Positions 27,348-35,564 of a stretch of 64,000 bases of DNA are shown here, one piece after another. Within the stretch, counting starts at the first letter, position 1. Each line of letters opens with the position of its first letter. The notes beneath the pieces are model-generated. The model worked only from the letters and a program-made list of their open reading frames with translations, searched no databases and was not told where the DNA came from. The stretch is from positions 248,001 through 312,000 of the forward strand of contig NZ_VZQZ01000004.1 in the NCBI RefSeq assembly GCF_008802365.1, written 5' to 3'. Position numbers and translations under genes: made by a program. Source of the stretch: Oryzomonas japonica. GTDB lineage: Bacteria; Desulfobacterota; Desulfuromonadia; Geobacterales; Pseudopelobacteraceae.

Positions 27348-29483
27348 ATGGAACAAAAAGTACAGGTTGAGTTCGGCGGCAGGACCATTACCATTGCCAC
27401 CGGCAAGATGGCCAAACAGGCCAGCGGCGCCGTGGTGGTAAGTTGTGGCGACACCGTGGTGCTGGTGACCGCCGTGGCGACAAAAGAGGCCAAGGAAGGG
27501 CAGGATTTTTTCCCCCTTACCGTCAACTATATCGAAAAAGCCTACGCCGGCGGCAAGATCCCGGGCGGTTTTTTCAAGCGCGAAGCACGTCCGTCTGACC
27601 CTGAAACCCTCACCTGCCGGTTGATCGACCGTCCGATCCGCCCGCTCTTTCCCGAGAATTTCCTGAACGACACCCAGATCATGGCCACCGTGGTATCGGC
27701 CGACAAGGACAACGATCCCGCCATCCTGTCCATGCTGGGCGCCTCGGCTGCCCTGATGGTGTCCGACGTTCCGTTCCAGGGCCCCATCGCCGGCGCCAAG
27801 GTCGGCCGGGTAAACGGCAAGCTGATCTGCAACCCCACCGCCGAAGAGCTTGAGCAGAGCGACCTGGAGATCGTGGTCGCCGCCAGCCGCGACGCGGTTA
27901 TCATGGTGGAGGGCGAAGCCAAATTCGTCTCCGAGGCCGACATGCTGGAGGCCATCTTCTTTGCCAAAGAGGCGATGTTGCCGTTGATCGAGGCTCAGGA
28001 CGAATTACAGAAGAAGGCCGGCGTCGCCAAACGCGTGATCGCCCCCCCCGTCGTGGACGAAGCGCTGCTGGCCAGGGTGCGCGAACTGGCCTATGATCGT
28101 ATGGGCGAGGCGGTCAAGATCAAGACCAAGCAGGAGCGCCACAATCAGATCGACCTGATCACCGCCGAGACCGTCGAGGCCCTCAAGGAAGAGTTCGAAG
28201 GCAAGACCAAGCAGATCAAGGCATTCCTGGGCGATTTCGAGTACGAGCGCGTCCGTGACGATATCCTGAATACCGGCATCCGCATCGACGGCCGCGACAC
28301 GGCCACCATCCGCCCCATTACCAGCGAAGCAGGCCTTTTGCCCCGTACCCACGGTTCCGCCCTGTTCACCCGCGGCGAAACCCAGGCCCTGGTTTCCACC
28401 ACCCTGGGCACCTCCATCGACGAACAGCGCATCGACTCCCTGTACGGCGAGTCCCGCAAGCGCTTCCTGCTCCATTACAACTTCCCGCCGTTCTCCGTGG
28501 GTGAAACCAGCTTCCGCCTGGCTCCGGGCCGTCGCGAAATCGGCCACGGCATGCTGGCCGAGCGCGCACTGTCGGCCGTCATTCCGAAGCACGAAGACTT
28601 CCCCTACACCATCCGCATCGTCTCCGAGATCCTGGAGAGCAACGGCTCCTCCTCCATGGCCTCGGTCTGCGGCGGCAGCATGTCGCTGATGGACGCCGGC
28701 GTACCTATCACGGCTCCGGTTGCGGGCATCGCCATGGGCCTGATCAAAGAGGGCGACAAGGTCGCCATCCTGTCCGACATCCTGGGCGACGAAGACCACC
28801 TGGGCGACATGGACTTCAAGGTGGCCGGCACGACCGAAGGGGTTACCGCCCTGCAGATGGACATCAAGATCGGCGGCGTCACCAAGGAAATCATGCAGCA
28901 GGCGCTGAAACAGGCCCGTGAAGGCCGGTTGCACATCCTGGGCAAGATGGCCGAGACCCTGTCGGCCGCACGCGGCGAGATGTCTCCCTTTGCCCCGCGC
29001 ATCACCACCATCTGGATCAAGACCGACCGTATCCGCGACGTCATCGGTACCGGCGGCAAGAATATCCGCAACATCACCGAGACCACCGGCGTCACCGTGG
29101 ATATCGAGGATACCGGCCGCATCAACATCGCCAGCACCAACAAGGAAGCCTGCGACCTGGCCATCCAGATGATCCGTGGCCTGACCGACGAGGCCGAAGA
29201 AGGCAAGCTCTACATGGGCACCGTCAGGAAGGTCATGGACTTCGGCGCCTTTGTGGAGATCATGCCGGGCACCGACGGCCTGGTACATATCTCCGAACTG
29301 GATACCAAGCGGGTCAAGACGGTTACCGAAGTGCTGAACGAGGGCGACAAGGTCCTGGTCAAATGCATCGGCATCGACAAGAACGGCAAAATCAAGCTCT
29401 CCCGCAAGGAAGCGCTCGGCCTCAACCCCGACGGTACGCCGAATGGTTCGGCCCCGTCGACGGAGGAGCCGTCGGGCGAATAA
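27348..29483 (+). CDS. pnp: Polyribonucleotide nucleotidyltransferase (PNPase)
   Basis: A 711-residue phosphorolytic 3'-5' exoribonuclease. Two RNase PH domains are present (about 1-230 and 300-545, with GRRE and [19 protein letters not shown]), then a KH domain ([17 protein letters not shown]) and an S1 domain ([24 protein letters not shown]). The start at ATG 27348 has GGAG 9 nt upstream and gives the family's usual N-terminus. Confidence 0.97.
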   Translation: MEQKVQVEFGGRTITIATGKMAKQASGAVVVSCGDTVVLVTAVATKEAKEGQDFFPLTVNYIEKAYAGGKIPGGFFKREARPSDPETLTCRLIDRPIRPLFPENFLNDTQIMATVVSADKDNDPAILSMLGASAALMVSDVPFQGPIAGAKVGRVNGKLICNPTAEELEQSDLEIVVAASRDAVIMVEGEAKFVSEADMLEAIFFAKEAMLPLIEAQDELQKKAGVAKRVIAPPVVDEALLARVRELAYDRMGEAVKIKTKQERHNQIDLITAETVEALKEEFEGKTKQIKAFLGDFEYERVRDDILNTGIRIDGRDTATIRPITSEAGLLPRTHGSALFTRGETQALVSTTLGTSIDEQRIDSLYGESRKRFLLHYNFPPFSVGETSFRLAPGRREIGHGMLAERALSAVIPKHEDFPYTIRIVSEILESNGSSSMASVCGGSMSLMDAGVPITAPVAGIAMGLIKEGDKVAILSDILGDEDHLGDMDFKVAGTTEGVTALQMDIKIGGVTKEIMQQALKQAREGRLHILGKMAETLSAARGEMSPFAPRITTIWIKTDRIRDVIGTGGKNIRNITETTGVTVDIEDTGRINIASTNKEACDLAIQMIRGLTDEAEEGKLYMGTVRKVMDFGAFVEIMPGTDGLVHISELDTKRVKTVTEVLNEGDKVLVKCIGIDKNGKIKLSRKEALGLNPDGTPNGSAPSTEEPSGE

Positions 29484-29514
29484 TCCCGACTGTCCGGTAG
29501 TTTGAACGACAAAC

Positions 29515-29551
29515 AAAAGGCGAAGTCCGCATCAGGGGCTTCGCCTTTTTT
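29515..29551 (+). terminator. Terminator after pnp
   Basis: AAGGCGAAG/CTTCGCCTT stem with a T-run. It also lies just past the stop of the convergent methyltransferase gene. Confidence 0.85.
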
Positions 29552-29572
29552 ATGCCGTCTCGCCTCGGGAAC

Positions 29573-30145
29573 TCAGCCCGCCTTCCTGAACAATACCCGG
29601 GCCGTGGGCATATCCCCCTCCCTGATCTCCTCGCTGAACAGCACCTCACCCTCGAAGGCCCCAAATATCCTCTCAAGCTCGCCATGACGCAGGAAAAAGT
29701 CCGGGTTGTGGGTTGCCAGGAGCTGGGGCGATTCCAGGATGGTGTCGAACAGCAGGAGCCCCCCCGGCGCCAGGGCGCCGACCTCCTCGGGGATCAGGGG
29801 GCGCAGCAGGAAGTTGACGTTGACGATCAGGTCGTACTCTTCCCCGATGTGCCACCCCTCCAGGTCCTGCCGGCGGAAGTCGATCTCCAGCCCCTCTGCC
29901 CGGGCCTGGCGCTCGCCCCTGGCGATGCCCACATCCGAGATGTCCAGTCCGGTCACCCGGAAGCCGTGCCGGGCCAGAAAGATGCTGTTGCGCCCCTCGC
30001 CGCAGGCCAGGTCCAGGGCCCGCCTGCCGGGGGCCAGGCGGAGGATGCGCTCTATCTCCCGCTCCAGGAAGGGGGAGGGGTGCCCGCCCTGATACGCATC
30101 GGCCACTCCGAAGCGCTGGTTCCACTTGATTCTGTCCGTTTCCAT
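29573..30145 (-). CDS. Class I SAM-dependent methyltransferase
   Basis: A 190-residue soluble methyltransferase of the Tellurite-resistance/TehB-like group: WNQRFG...GGHPSPFLE at the N-terminus, SAM loop ALDLACGEGRNSIFLAR, VTGLDISDVGI, and an acidic DLEGWHIGEEYDLIV segment. The substrate is unknown. ATG 30145 follows GGAGG by 5 nt; an ATG 7 codons upstream is less likely. Two TTTGCA-N4-TGCAAA palindromes sit 15 and 48 bp upstream, so it may belong to that regulon. Confidence 0.85.
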   Translation of the reverse strand: METDRIKWNQRFGVADAYQGGHPSPFLEREIERILRLAPGRRALDLACGEGRNSIFLARHGFRVTGLDISDVGIARGERQARAEGLEIDFRRQDLEGWHIGEEYDLIVNVNFLLRPLIPEEVGALAPGGLLLFDTILESPQLLATHNPDFFLRHGELERIFGAFEGEVLFSEEIREGDMPTARVLFRKAG

Positions 30146-30159
30146 ACCACCTCCGAATA

Positions 30160-30175
30160 TTTGCATTTCTGCAAA
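30160..30175. promoter_or_regulatory. Palindrome TTTGCA-N4-TGCAAA (site a)
   Basis: A perfect 6-4-6 inverted repeat with spacer TTTC, immediately upstream of the methyltransferase gene on the minus strand. Confidence 0.7.
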
Positions 30176-30192
30176 AGAACGTCACACGCTGT

Positions 30193-30208
30193 TTTGCAGT
30201 TTTGCAAA
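30193..30208. promoter_or_regulatory. Palindrome TTTGCA-N4-TGCAAA (site b)
   Basis: A second perfect 6-4-6 repeat with spacer GTTT, centred 33 bp (about three helical turns) from site a, which suits cooperative binding. Confidence 0.7.
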
Positions 30209-30329
30209 CACCTCCGTGGCCATGCATACCACAACTAACCTATTGAAACAACGGTAGATCAAAAAGGACCATCTACGTCGCCATTGGCGCCGCCCTGGGG
30301 CCGGGAGCCCTCGATGCCGACCTCCGCTT

Positions 30330-30345
30330 TTTGCATTGCTGCAAA
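30330..30345. promoter_or_regulatory. Palindrome TTTGCA-N4-TGCAAA (site c)
   Basis: A third perfect 6-4-6 repeat (spacer TTGC), centred about 118 bp upstream of the transcription start predicted from the sigma-54 promoter at 30430. Confidence 0.75.
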
Positions 30346-30429
30346 GCGTAGCCGGCGTCCGCAGCCCGGTAACGTGCCATGTGTTTTCAACTATCCGTAA
30401 TTGCTTGATAATGTCTGTACGCGCGATAT

Positions 30430-30444
30430 TGGCACATCCTGTGC
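30430..30444 (+). promoter_or_regulatory. Sigma-54 promoter of the 30480-32210 operon
   Basis: TGGCACA-N4-GTGC has correct GG-GC spacing and a near-consensus -24. The predicted start is about 30456, 24 nt before the first gene. Confidence 0.7.
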
Positions 30445-30479
30445 GTATACACTGTTGAACACGGTACATGAGGGCGCCA

Positions 30480-30671
30480 ATGGGAAAAACGAACATCTGT
30501 CCCTTTTACGGGAAAAACGATGATTACTGCGATGTGGGATGCGGCTATATCTCCCCCCACGACGTGAACATGATCATCCGTTACTGCAGCGGCCGCCACA
30601 CCGACTGCACCAAGTACCTGGAACTGGCCGACAGATTTCCGCACGAACTGGTTCACCTGATCAAGTGCTGA
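30480..30671 (+). CDS. Small cysteine-rich protein (63 aa)
   Basis: A 63-residue soluble protein with seven cysteines and several histidines: NICPFYGKNDDYCDVGCGYISPHDV, RYCSGRHTDCTKYLEL, and a terminal Cys. The spacing suggests a small metal- or Fe-S-binding protein. I do not recognise the family. ATG 30480 follows GAGGGCG and lies 36 nt after the -12 element of the sigma-54 promoter. It is the first gene before the membrane-protein genes. Confidence 0.7.
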   Translation: MGKTNICPFYGKNDDYCDVGCGYISPHDVNMIIRYCSGRHTDCTKYLELADRFPHELVHLIKC

Positions 30672-30787
30672 GCCACCATTGATCTACCCCGAAACCGTGA
30701 CGGCTTCACGGCTCTGTTCGCTTACCATGCCGCCGTTCAGGCGTTACGGATTCAGGATAGATTCATTCGATAAAAAGGAGAGCTGCC

Positions 30788-30907
30788 ATGTTGTACCACC
30801 TGACGCTTCATCTGAACGGATTTCATCTTGCACTGTCCCTGACGGTCGCCATGCTGTTCATAGTCATTATCCTTGCAAAGGAGAAGAGAGATGAGCGAAA
30901 GAGAGCT
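30788..30907 (+). CDS. 39-residue single-span membrane microprotein
   Basis: A very short ORF with a strong ribosome site (AAAAAGGAG, 7 nt before ATG). The product has one hydrophobic helix (about residues 14-30) and a highly charged Lys/Arg/Glu tail. Its last 17 nt overlap the start of the next gene, which suggests translational coupling. It is probably a small subunit of the membrane complex encoded downstream. No family was recognised. Confidence 0.65.
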
Positions 30908-31142
30908 TGAACTGTTGTCGCGGATCGAAGAGCTGGAGCGCCACACCTGGCGTAACAGCGCCATCCTGCGGGCGGTCGCCATGGTGTCCTTTACCACGAT
31001 GATCGGTTTCGTGATCGCCTCCGGGGTCGTGGGCGGCGGGCACGGCAGCCACTGGTCCGGTCCGGCCTGGAACACCATGTGGCTCTACGGCCTGTTTGCG
31101 GCCAATGCGGTGTCGATGTTCTGGACAACCCACAAAGAATAA
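30891..31142 (+). CDS. Small membrane protein (83 aa), two spans
   Basis: An 83-residue protein: an N-terminal charged helix (ERELELLSRIEELERHTW, possible coiled coil), a first membrane span (about 25-47), a Gly/His/Ser loop, and a second span (about 57-77). ATG 30891 has AAGGAGAAGAG upstream. It sits between the 39-aa microprotein and the 349-aa integral membrane protein and is probably a subunit of the same complex. Family unknown. Confidence 0.75.
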   Translation: MSERELELLSRIEELERHTWRNSAILRAVAMVSFTTMIGFVIASGVVGGGHGSHWSGPAWNTMWLYGLFAANAVSMFWTTHKE

Positions 31143-31160
31143 CTCCGGAGGAATGCCGCC

Positions 31161-32210
31161 ATGCCGATGAAAATCTCTCACGCAATCCTGCTGCTGGTGG
31201 TCTGCGTTGTCTGCGCCGCCTTCAATATGCAGCTCTTTTCCGGTTTGGACGAAATGATGGGGGACCAGTATTGGGTCATCGATTCCACCCAGGGCGACCA
31301 CGGCTGGTACGCCATGGGACTGTTGCCCCACGTCAAGAAGGTGCCCAAGGATGTGGTCAAGGCGGTCAACACCGACCCCAACACCAAGGACAAGTACATC
31401 ATCTACGCCCAGAGCGGCGACTTTGCCGGCACGTCGGTCTACGGCATCTGCTTCGGCATCCCGCTCATCATGTACCTGATCTGGTTCGCCTTTATCATCG
31501 GCTTCCCGGACCGGATCGACCCCTACCTCCTGCCACGCAGGATCTTCACCATAGCGGTGATCATCGGCTGCTCGGTGATCGCCAACCTGTTCCTGATGCG
31601 CATCGCCGCCGACTTCGCCCGCGACCCCATGTCCCGCATCGCCAACGTGGCCGGCAACCATGCCTCGCTCCTGTTCCATAACGCCGGTATCTGGTTCGCC
31701 ATCCTCTTCTCGGCCCTGGGCACCCACGGTCACTCCTCCAACGAGGTGCAGGCCCCGGACAGCCGCAACTGGCAGACCCAGGCCAACGAGAAGTTCAACT
31801 GGATGTTCACCATGCTGGGGATCGTGACGGTCCTGGAGGTCGCCTTGGTGAAGAACAAGCTGGCCCTGCCCGATGCGGCGGTGGATTACTCGGTCTGGAT
31901 CATCTGGGTCGTGATCTTCATGCGCATGTACGGCTTCTCTCCCAAATACTGGGTCAAGCGCCCCACCGGCATCGCCATCATGGCGGTGGGCACCCTGCTG
32001 ACCCTGCCGGTCTTTTACCTGCTGGAGCGGGCGACCGGGACCCTGGGAGCCGGTTTTGCCTCGCCGATCCTGGCTAAGGCCCTTGGTGCCGAGAACCAGA
32101 ATGTGGGGCTGTCGCTGATGATCTCCATCTATCTGGTATTCTGGATGGAGTTTGCCGCCGCCATCCGCAGGAACGGCCCGGTCAAGAAGGCCGTTGCCCA
32201 AAAAGCGTAG
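31161..32210 (+). CDS. Integral membrane protein of unknown family (349 aa)
   Basis: A 349-residue protein with about seven or eight membrane spans. After the first span (7-25) comes a polar, probably periplasmic, loop of about 80 residues (YWVIDSTQGDHGWYAMGLLP...). Further spans follow near 100-120, 130-150, 175-190, 215-235, 245-260, 270-290 and 312-330, with conserved-looking polar residues in HNAGIWFAILFSALGTHGHS. GGAGGA lies 8 nt before ATG 31161. I cannot assign a family. The operon shares its regulatory elements with the acetate transporter gene. Confidence 0.8.
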   Translation: MPMKISHAILLLVVCVVCAAFNMQLFSGLDEMMGDQYWVIDSTQGDHGWYAMGLLPHVKKVPKDVVKAVNTDPNTKDKYIIYAQSGDFAGTSVYGICFGIPLIMYLIWFAFIIGFPDRIDPYLLPRRIFTIAVIIGCSVIANLFLMRIAADFARDPMSRIANVAGNHASLLFHNAGIWFAILFSALGTHGHSSNEVQAPDSRNWQTQANEKFNWMFTMLGIVTVLEVALVKNKLALPDAAVDYSVWIIWVVIFMRMYGFSPKYWVKRPTGIAIMAVGTLLTLPVFYLLERATGTLGAGFASPILAKALGAENQNVGLSLMISIYLVFWMEFAAAIRRNGPVKKAVAQKA

Positions 32211-32283
32211 GCGCCAAGGCTCCTGGCCGAGCTGAAGCCCGCAACCCTTGAGCAGGCATTATTGTCATATTTGCAAAACCCAA

Positions 32284-32299
32284 TTTGCATTTTTGCGAA
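32284..32299. promoter_or_regulatory. Imperfect TTTGCA-N4-TGCGAA palindrome (site d)
   Basis: Same 6-4-6 layout with one mismatch. It lies 101 bp upstream of site e and about 221 bp upstream of the predicted transcription start. Confidence 0.5.
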
Positions 32300-32384
32300 A
32301 CGTCCGCCATAGCGACACATGCAGCCCGAACTTGCAGGATTATGGTCGTTTGTATCGTCCCATTGAGTAAAACGGGAAAGTTAT

Positions 32385-32400
32385 TTTGCAATACTGCAAA
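32385..32400. promoter_or_regulatory. Palindrome TTTGCA-N4-TGCAAA (site e)
   Basis: A perfect 6-4-6 repeat with spacer ATAC, centred about 120 bp upstream of the start predicted from the sigma-54 promoter at 32487. This is the same relative position as site c in the neighbouring operon. Confidence 0.75.
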
Positions 32401-32486
32401 ACAGACAGGAGAGGGGGTGTTGGCATAACAAGGAGTAACACTTCGAAAACACGCATTATTTTTGTGATTACGGTATTATATAACGT

Positions 32487-32501
32487 TGGTATGTTTGTTG
32501 C
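32487..32501 (+). promoter_or_regulatory. Sigma-54 promoter of the acetate transporter gene
   Basis: TGGTATG-N4-TTGC has a perfect -12 half and correct spacing. The predicted start near 32513 is about 41 bp before the gene. Confidence 0.75.
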
Positions 32502-32553
32502 TGGTAGGTAGCCAAGAGCAAAATAAATATAATAAAGAAATGAGGAGGAAGAA

Positions 32554-33183
32554 ATGAGCGACGTAAAACTGGGAAATCCTGCGGTTGTTGGCCTCGCTGG
32601 CTTTGGAATGACAACAATGGTGCTGCAATGCCATAACCTGGGATGGTGCGGTATTGCCCCTGTCCTCTGGCTCGGACTCTGCTTCGGCGGCTCCGCTCAG
32701 CTCATCGCCGGCCTGATGGAATTTAAAACCGGCAACAACTTCGGTTTTTGCGCCTTTACCGGGTATGGCGCTTTCTGGATCTCCCTGTGTCTGATGCTGA
32801 TATTCGGAAAGAACCCGGACCTGGTCAAAGCCTATCCGACCCTCGCCTTCTCCGCAAACGATCTCGGCTTCTTCCTGGTAGCCTGGACCATCTTCACCTT
32901 CATCCTCTTCATCGCCTCAATGAAGCACAACGCGACGCTGGCCTTCATCTTCCTCACCCTGCTCCTTGGCTTTATCGGTCTTGACCTGAAAGAACTTGCC
33001 GGCAGCGCCCTTGCCGGGACCTTCGCCGCTTACGACCTGCTTATCTGCGCCTTTTCCGCGCTGTACCTGATGGCGGTTGCCGTGTATGGCGAATCCGGCA
33101 TTAAGCTCCCTGTCGGCGAGGCCTGGATCAAGGAAAAGGCGCAAGCTGAGGAAAGCCTCGCTGCCAGTAAGGTTACCGCATAA
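32554..33183 (+). CDS. Acetate/succinate uptake transporter (GPR1/FUN34/YaaH, SatP-type)
   Basis: A 209-residue inner-membrane protein with six spans. It starts with the family motif NPAVVGLAGFGMTTMVLQCHN and continues with FGGSAQLIAGLMEFKTGNNFG, then TGYGAFWISL. SatP proteins carry acetate or succinate with protons, or act as channels. Acetate is the central electron donor for Geobacter-type bacteria. GAGGAGG precedes ATG 32554. A sigma-54 promoter and TTTGCA palindromes lie upstream; a strong terminator follows, so the gene is monocistronic. Confidence 0.92.
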   Translation: MSDVKLGNPAVVGLAGFGMTTMVLQCHNLGWCGIAPVLWLGLCFGGSAQLIAGLMEFKTGNNFGFCAFTGYGAFWISLCLMLIFGKNPDLVKAYPTLAFSANDLGFFLVAWTIFTFILFIASMKHNATLAFIFLTLLLGFIGLDLKELAGSALAGTFAAYDLLICAFSALYLMAVAVYGESGIKLPVGEAWIKEKAQAEESLAASKVTA

Positions 33184-33247
33184 GCATCTCCTTCCGGCTG
33201 CATCCTCGAAGCGGCCGTCGTAGAACCATCCATATTGTGAATAGTTT

Positions 33248-33283
33248 GATGGGCCATGGCAACCACCATGGCCCATCTTCTTT
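33248..33283 (+). terminator. Terminator after acetate transporter gene
   Basis: A 12-bp perfect stem (GATGGGCCATGG/CCATGGCCCATC) followed by TTCTTTG. Confidence 0.75.
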
Positions 33284-33435
33284 GTGCACATCAGGAGCGA
33301 GCGAATACTGCCGAGGCTTGCGATCATTGAAGGGCAGAGTAATTGCTGTCCACTACTTGGAGGTATTGAACGGGCGGGTTCTCGATCTGTCTGGAGGTGA
33401 TGGCAGGCTGGAACGAACCGGCCAGGGCCGGTCGG

Positions 33436-33897
33436 CTACCACAGGTAAATGGATTTGTTGTCGAAGTAGCGCCGGTTGAGATACAGGAACACGTTCAGCA
33501 TCAGGAACAGAACGAACACACTGAAAGCATTGAGGCGGTAGTGGTGGTCGGGGACGATGGCCCCCGAAGTTGTGACGATCTGCTGGACGGGAAGGAGAAA
33601 GAGGTTGGCGATCCCATTAAAGCTGTTGATAAAATTGTAGGCGATGAGCAGCCAGAGGGTGAGCCGCTGCCGCTTCAGGATTCCGGCAATGAGGTATAAA
33701 GAGATGATACTGTCGGCAAAGGTTAAGGATTCGCTGGCATCCCCCGAGTATAGTTTCCCCATAAAGGGGAACGGTTCACCGAGGTGGGAAAGAGTCAAGA
33801 GCATGGAAAAGAGATAGACGCCGACCAGGGGGGCCAGCACAAAGTGCCTCCACCTCTCATCCGACACTACCACAGCCTTGTGATCGGTCTCTTTCAA
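33436..33897 (-). CDS. Hypothetical four-span membrane protein, TTG start
   Basis: A 153-residue inner-membrane protein with about four hydrophobic segments (residues 18-38, 60-75, 80-105 and 122-142). The family is not recognised. The first codon is TTG, supported by AAAGGAG 6 nt upstream; no ATG is suitably placed before the first span. It is convergent with the acetate transporter and has no obvious operon partner. Confidence 0.65.
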   Translation of the reverse strand: MKETDHKAVVVSDERWRHFVLAPLVGVYLFSMLLTLSHLGEPFPFMGKLYSGDASESLTFADSIISLYLIAGILKRQRLTLWLLIAYNFINSFNGIANLFLLPVQQIVTTSGAIVPDHHYRLNAFSVFVLFLMLNVFLYLNRRYFDNKSIYLW

Positions 33898-34128
33898 GGT
33901 GCTCTCCTTTATCTGTCCGTTGATGCGGGGAATGCACCTGCAGGGGCCATTACCGGCACGCCCGGTCTGCTCGACAGCCGATACGCTCTCTTCTACGGCA
34001 TTCTCAAAAACAAATCAACGGAAAACTAACAGAATACCGGGCCTCGCGTAAGATGCGTTCACCATTTGCCTTCAATGGTAGGATAGTTTGGGAAATGTCA
34101 AAGTGGTGAGTTTGTGAGGGGAGGGCAG

Positions 34129-34215
34129 AGCGCCTCGACGTCTGGATGGGCCGAAAATACGGTTTCTACGGTCGGGCTGAGAAGTTTATTCTGGCTGCAA
34201 TCAAGGTGGGCTCGT
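34129..34215 (-). pseudogene. Remnant of a low-molecular-weight phosphatase-like gene
   Basis: On the minus strand this segment encodes CSQNKLLSPTVETVFSAHPD, closely matching CSQNKLRSPTAEAVFSAYPG of the intact gene at 38085-38408. Flanking bases also match, roughly four in five identical. A deletion of about 13 nt near the start breaks the frame, and homology ends after about 30 codons. It is a decayed partial duplicate or the relic of a recombination event. Confidence 0.7.
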
Positions 34216-34247
34216 TTGGTTTGCCGTAACTGAGGCCGTATTGGAGA

Positions 34248-34288
34248 GTAACCCTTGAAAATGGAATTTTCCCCTTTTCAAGGGTTAC
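34248..34288. repeat. Long inverted repeat
   Basis: Perfect 14-bp arms GTAACCCTTGAAAA/TTTTCAAGGGTTAC separated by 13 nt, just downstream of the 34310 gene's stop. No clear T-run on either strand. Confidence 0.65.
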
Positions 34289-34309
34289 CCTCTAACGGAT
34301 CTCTTCCTT

Positions 34310-35185
34310 TTATGTATGTCGAATAACGTTGAAGCCTTCATCCGGTGATGGTGGGACAAAGTAGTGGGTGATTTCATCAAATTCATTGTCACTCACCATA
34401 AATGGATGTGAACTGGCAGCATTGCGTTCATGCAAACGAGCCTTGCACGTTTCATCCGGGGCATCAAGATAGTGAAGTTCATGGGCGACATCAGCCTTCT
34501 CGAATAGAGCCTTTGCCCATTGTCTACTGGTTGGCGTGTTTGCCGGAAAATCGAGCACGACGGACAGCCCTGCTTGTAATAGCGCAGCAATATGGCCGGC
34601 AAGCGCCTTGCGAAATCGCCCGGTGCAGCGTACGTAGTCGGAAAGGTTATTGATCTCGTCGGCATAAATCTGTGAGAGCCAATCGTCTTCACTGACCAGG
34701 ATGGTTTTAGCGTTGGCGGCCAACCGGTGCGCAAGGGTTGATTTTCCCGCCCCAATTTTCCCACACACCAGATAGAGGACTGGTGCAGACTCAGGTCGTA
34801 TCAGTTCCGTCCCGTACGAATTATCCACGACACAGCGCCAGACGCCTTCTGTGTCCCGTTTGAAAACGTATGTGGCGTGCCTCTCCATGGCAAAGGCTTC
34901 ACCGCTGCTCTGCTTTCCGCTGAGAAGTGTCTGTGCTAAAACGAGGGCACTAGTGCCACCTTCGATGACAGACATATCTCCTTGCTTCACCACGAGGCTA
35001 TGATTGAAATACTCCGAAATGGCAACAAATGCAGCGCGGATTTGCTGCTTTCCGGTGACATTCAAGCCTGGACGCACGACAAGGGTGGCATCCTCGGCGT
35101 AAAAGTCCATCAGAGCGTCAAAATCTTCACGATTTATGGCGCTGTCTGCTGATTCAATGACCTGATTGAGTTCGTGTGGCTGCAT
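34310..35185 (-). CDS. Fusion of NTF2-like (SnoaL/DUF4440) domain and AAA_33-type P-loop kinase
   Basis: A 291-residue protein with two halves normally found apart. Residues 1-128 form an NTF2-like domain: INREDFDALMDFYAEDATLVVRPG...ITGKQQIRAAF-style pattern, ending VWRCVVDNSYG. Residues 135-291 are an AAA_33/zeta-toxin-like kinase with Walker A CGKIGAGKST, LVSEDDWL, VVLDFPANT and a lid rich in Arg/Glu. A substrate cannot be deduced; phosphorylation of a small molecule or an antibiotic-resistance-type activity are possibilities. AGGAG lies 7-8 nt before the ATG. Confidence 0.78.
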   Translation of the reverse strand: MQPHELNQVIESADSAINREDFDALMDFYAEDATLVVRPGLNVTGKQQIRAAFVAISEYFNHSLVVKQGDMSVIEGGTSALVLAQTLLSGKQSSGEAFAMERHATYVFKRDTEGVWRCVVDNSYGTELIRPESAPVLYLVCGKIGAGKSTLAHRLAANAKTILVSEDDWLSQIYADEINNLSDYVRCTGRFRKALAGHIAALLQAGLSVVLDFPANTPTSRQWAKALFEKADVAHELHYLDAPDETCKARLHERNAASSHPFMVSDNEFDEITHYFVPPSPDEGFNVIRHT

Positions 35186-35564
35186 CGATACACTCCTGTG
35201 TTTTTTGAAATTACCCAGGAAGCGGAAATAAAAAAACCCGCCTCCGTGGGGGCGGGTTGCTTATATTATCTGACAACGTGCGCTATCCCACCATTTTGGA
35301 AATGGTGGAAATAATCAGCGCAGTGTAAAATTCGTGACGGTTCATTTTTTTATGCTAACACGACAGAGGATTGTTTTGCCAACCTTTTATTGGACCCCTT
35401 GGCACAATATGGGGGGAGCCCTTGAAAAGCAGTATTATCGAGGGCAGGCCACCTCGCGGCTCTTTGTTGTCTCCATCCATATTTTTAGCGGTGATGAGGT
35501 TTGTGAGGGCAGGCCTGCGCCTCCCCAACAAACGGACGTTTCCTCTCCCAGCGGGGGAGAGGAG
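35186..35564. other. Intergenic region with possible small RNA
   Basis: A 379-bp region upstream of the NTF2-kinase gene. Its left part holds two strong hairpins in the minus sense, described as a candidate small RNA. Nothing convincing in 35345-35564. Confidence 0.45.
35227..35340 (-). ncRNA. Candidate small RNA with intrinsic terminator
   Basis: Read on the minus strand, a long hairpin (GCGCT..AGCGC outer arms and CCACCATTT/AAATGGTGG inner arms, 35280-35321) is followed by a terminator stem AACCCGCC/GGCGGGTT (35235-35258) and a T7-A-T3 tail. A weak promoter-like pair may lie around 35345-35380. No protein-coding gene ends here on this strand, so the terminator needs a transcript of its own, or it is a leader attenuator of the NTF2-kinase gene. 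Confidence 0.4.

Larger units (their letters stand above)
32211..32553 (+). promoter_or_regulatory. Regulatory region of the acetate transporter gene
   Basis: A 343-bp gene-free region with one imperfect and one perfect TTTGCA-N4-TGCAAA palindrome and a sigma-54 promoter, listed separately. A lone TTTGCA half-site also lies at 32270. Confidence 0.7.
33898..34309. other. Intergenic region with gene remnant and inverted repeat
   Basis: A 412-bp stretch without an intact gene. It holds a degraded phosphatase fragment (34129-34215) and a long inverted repeat (34248-34288), listed separately. Nothing else was recognised. Confidence 0.5.
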
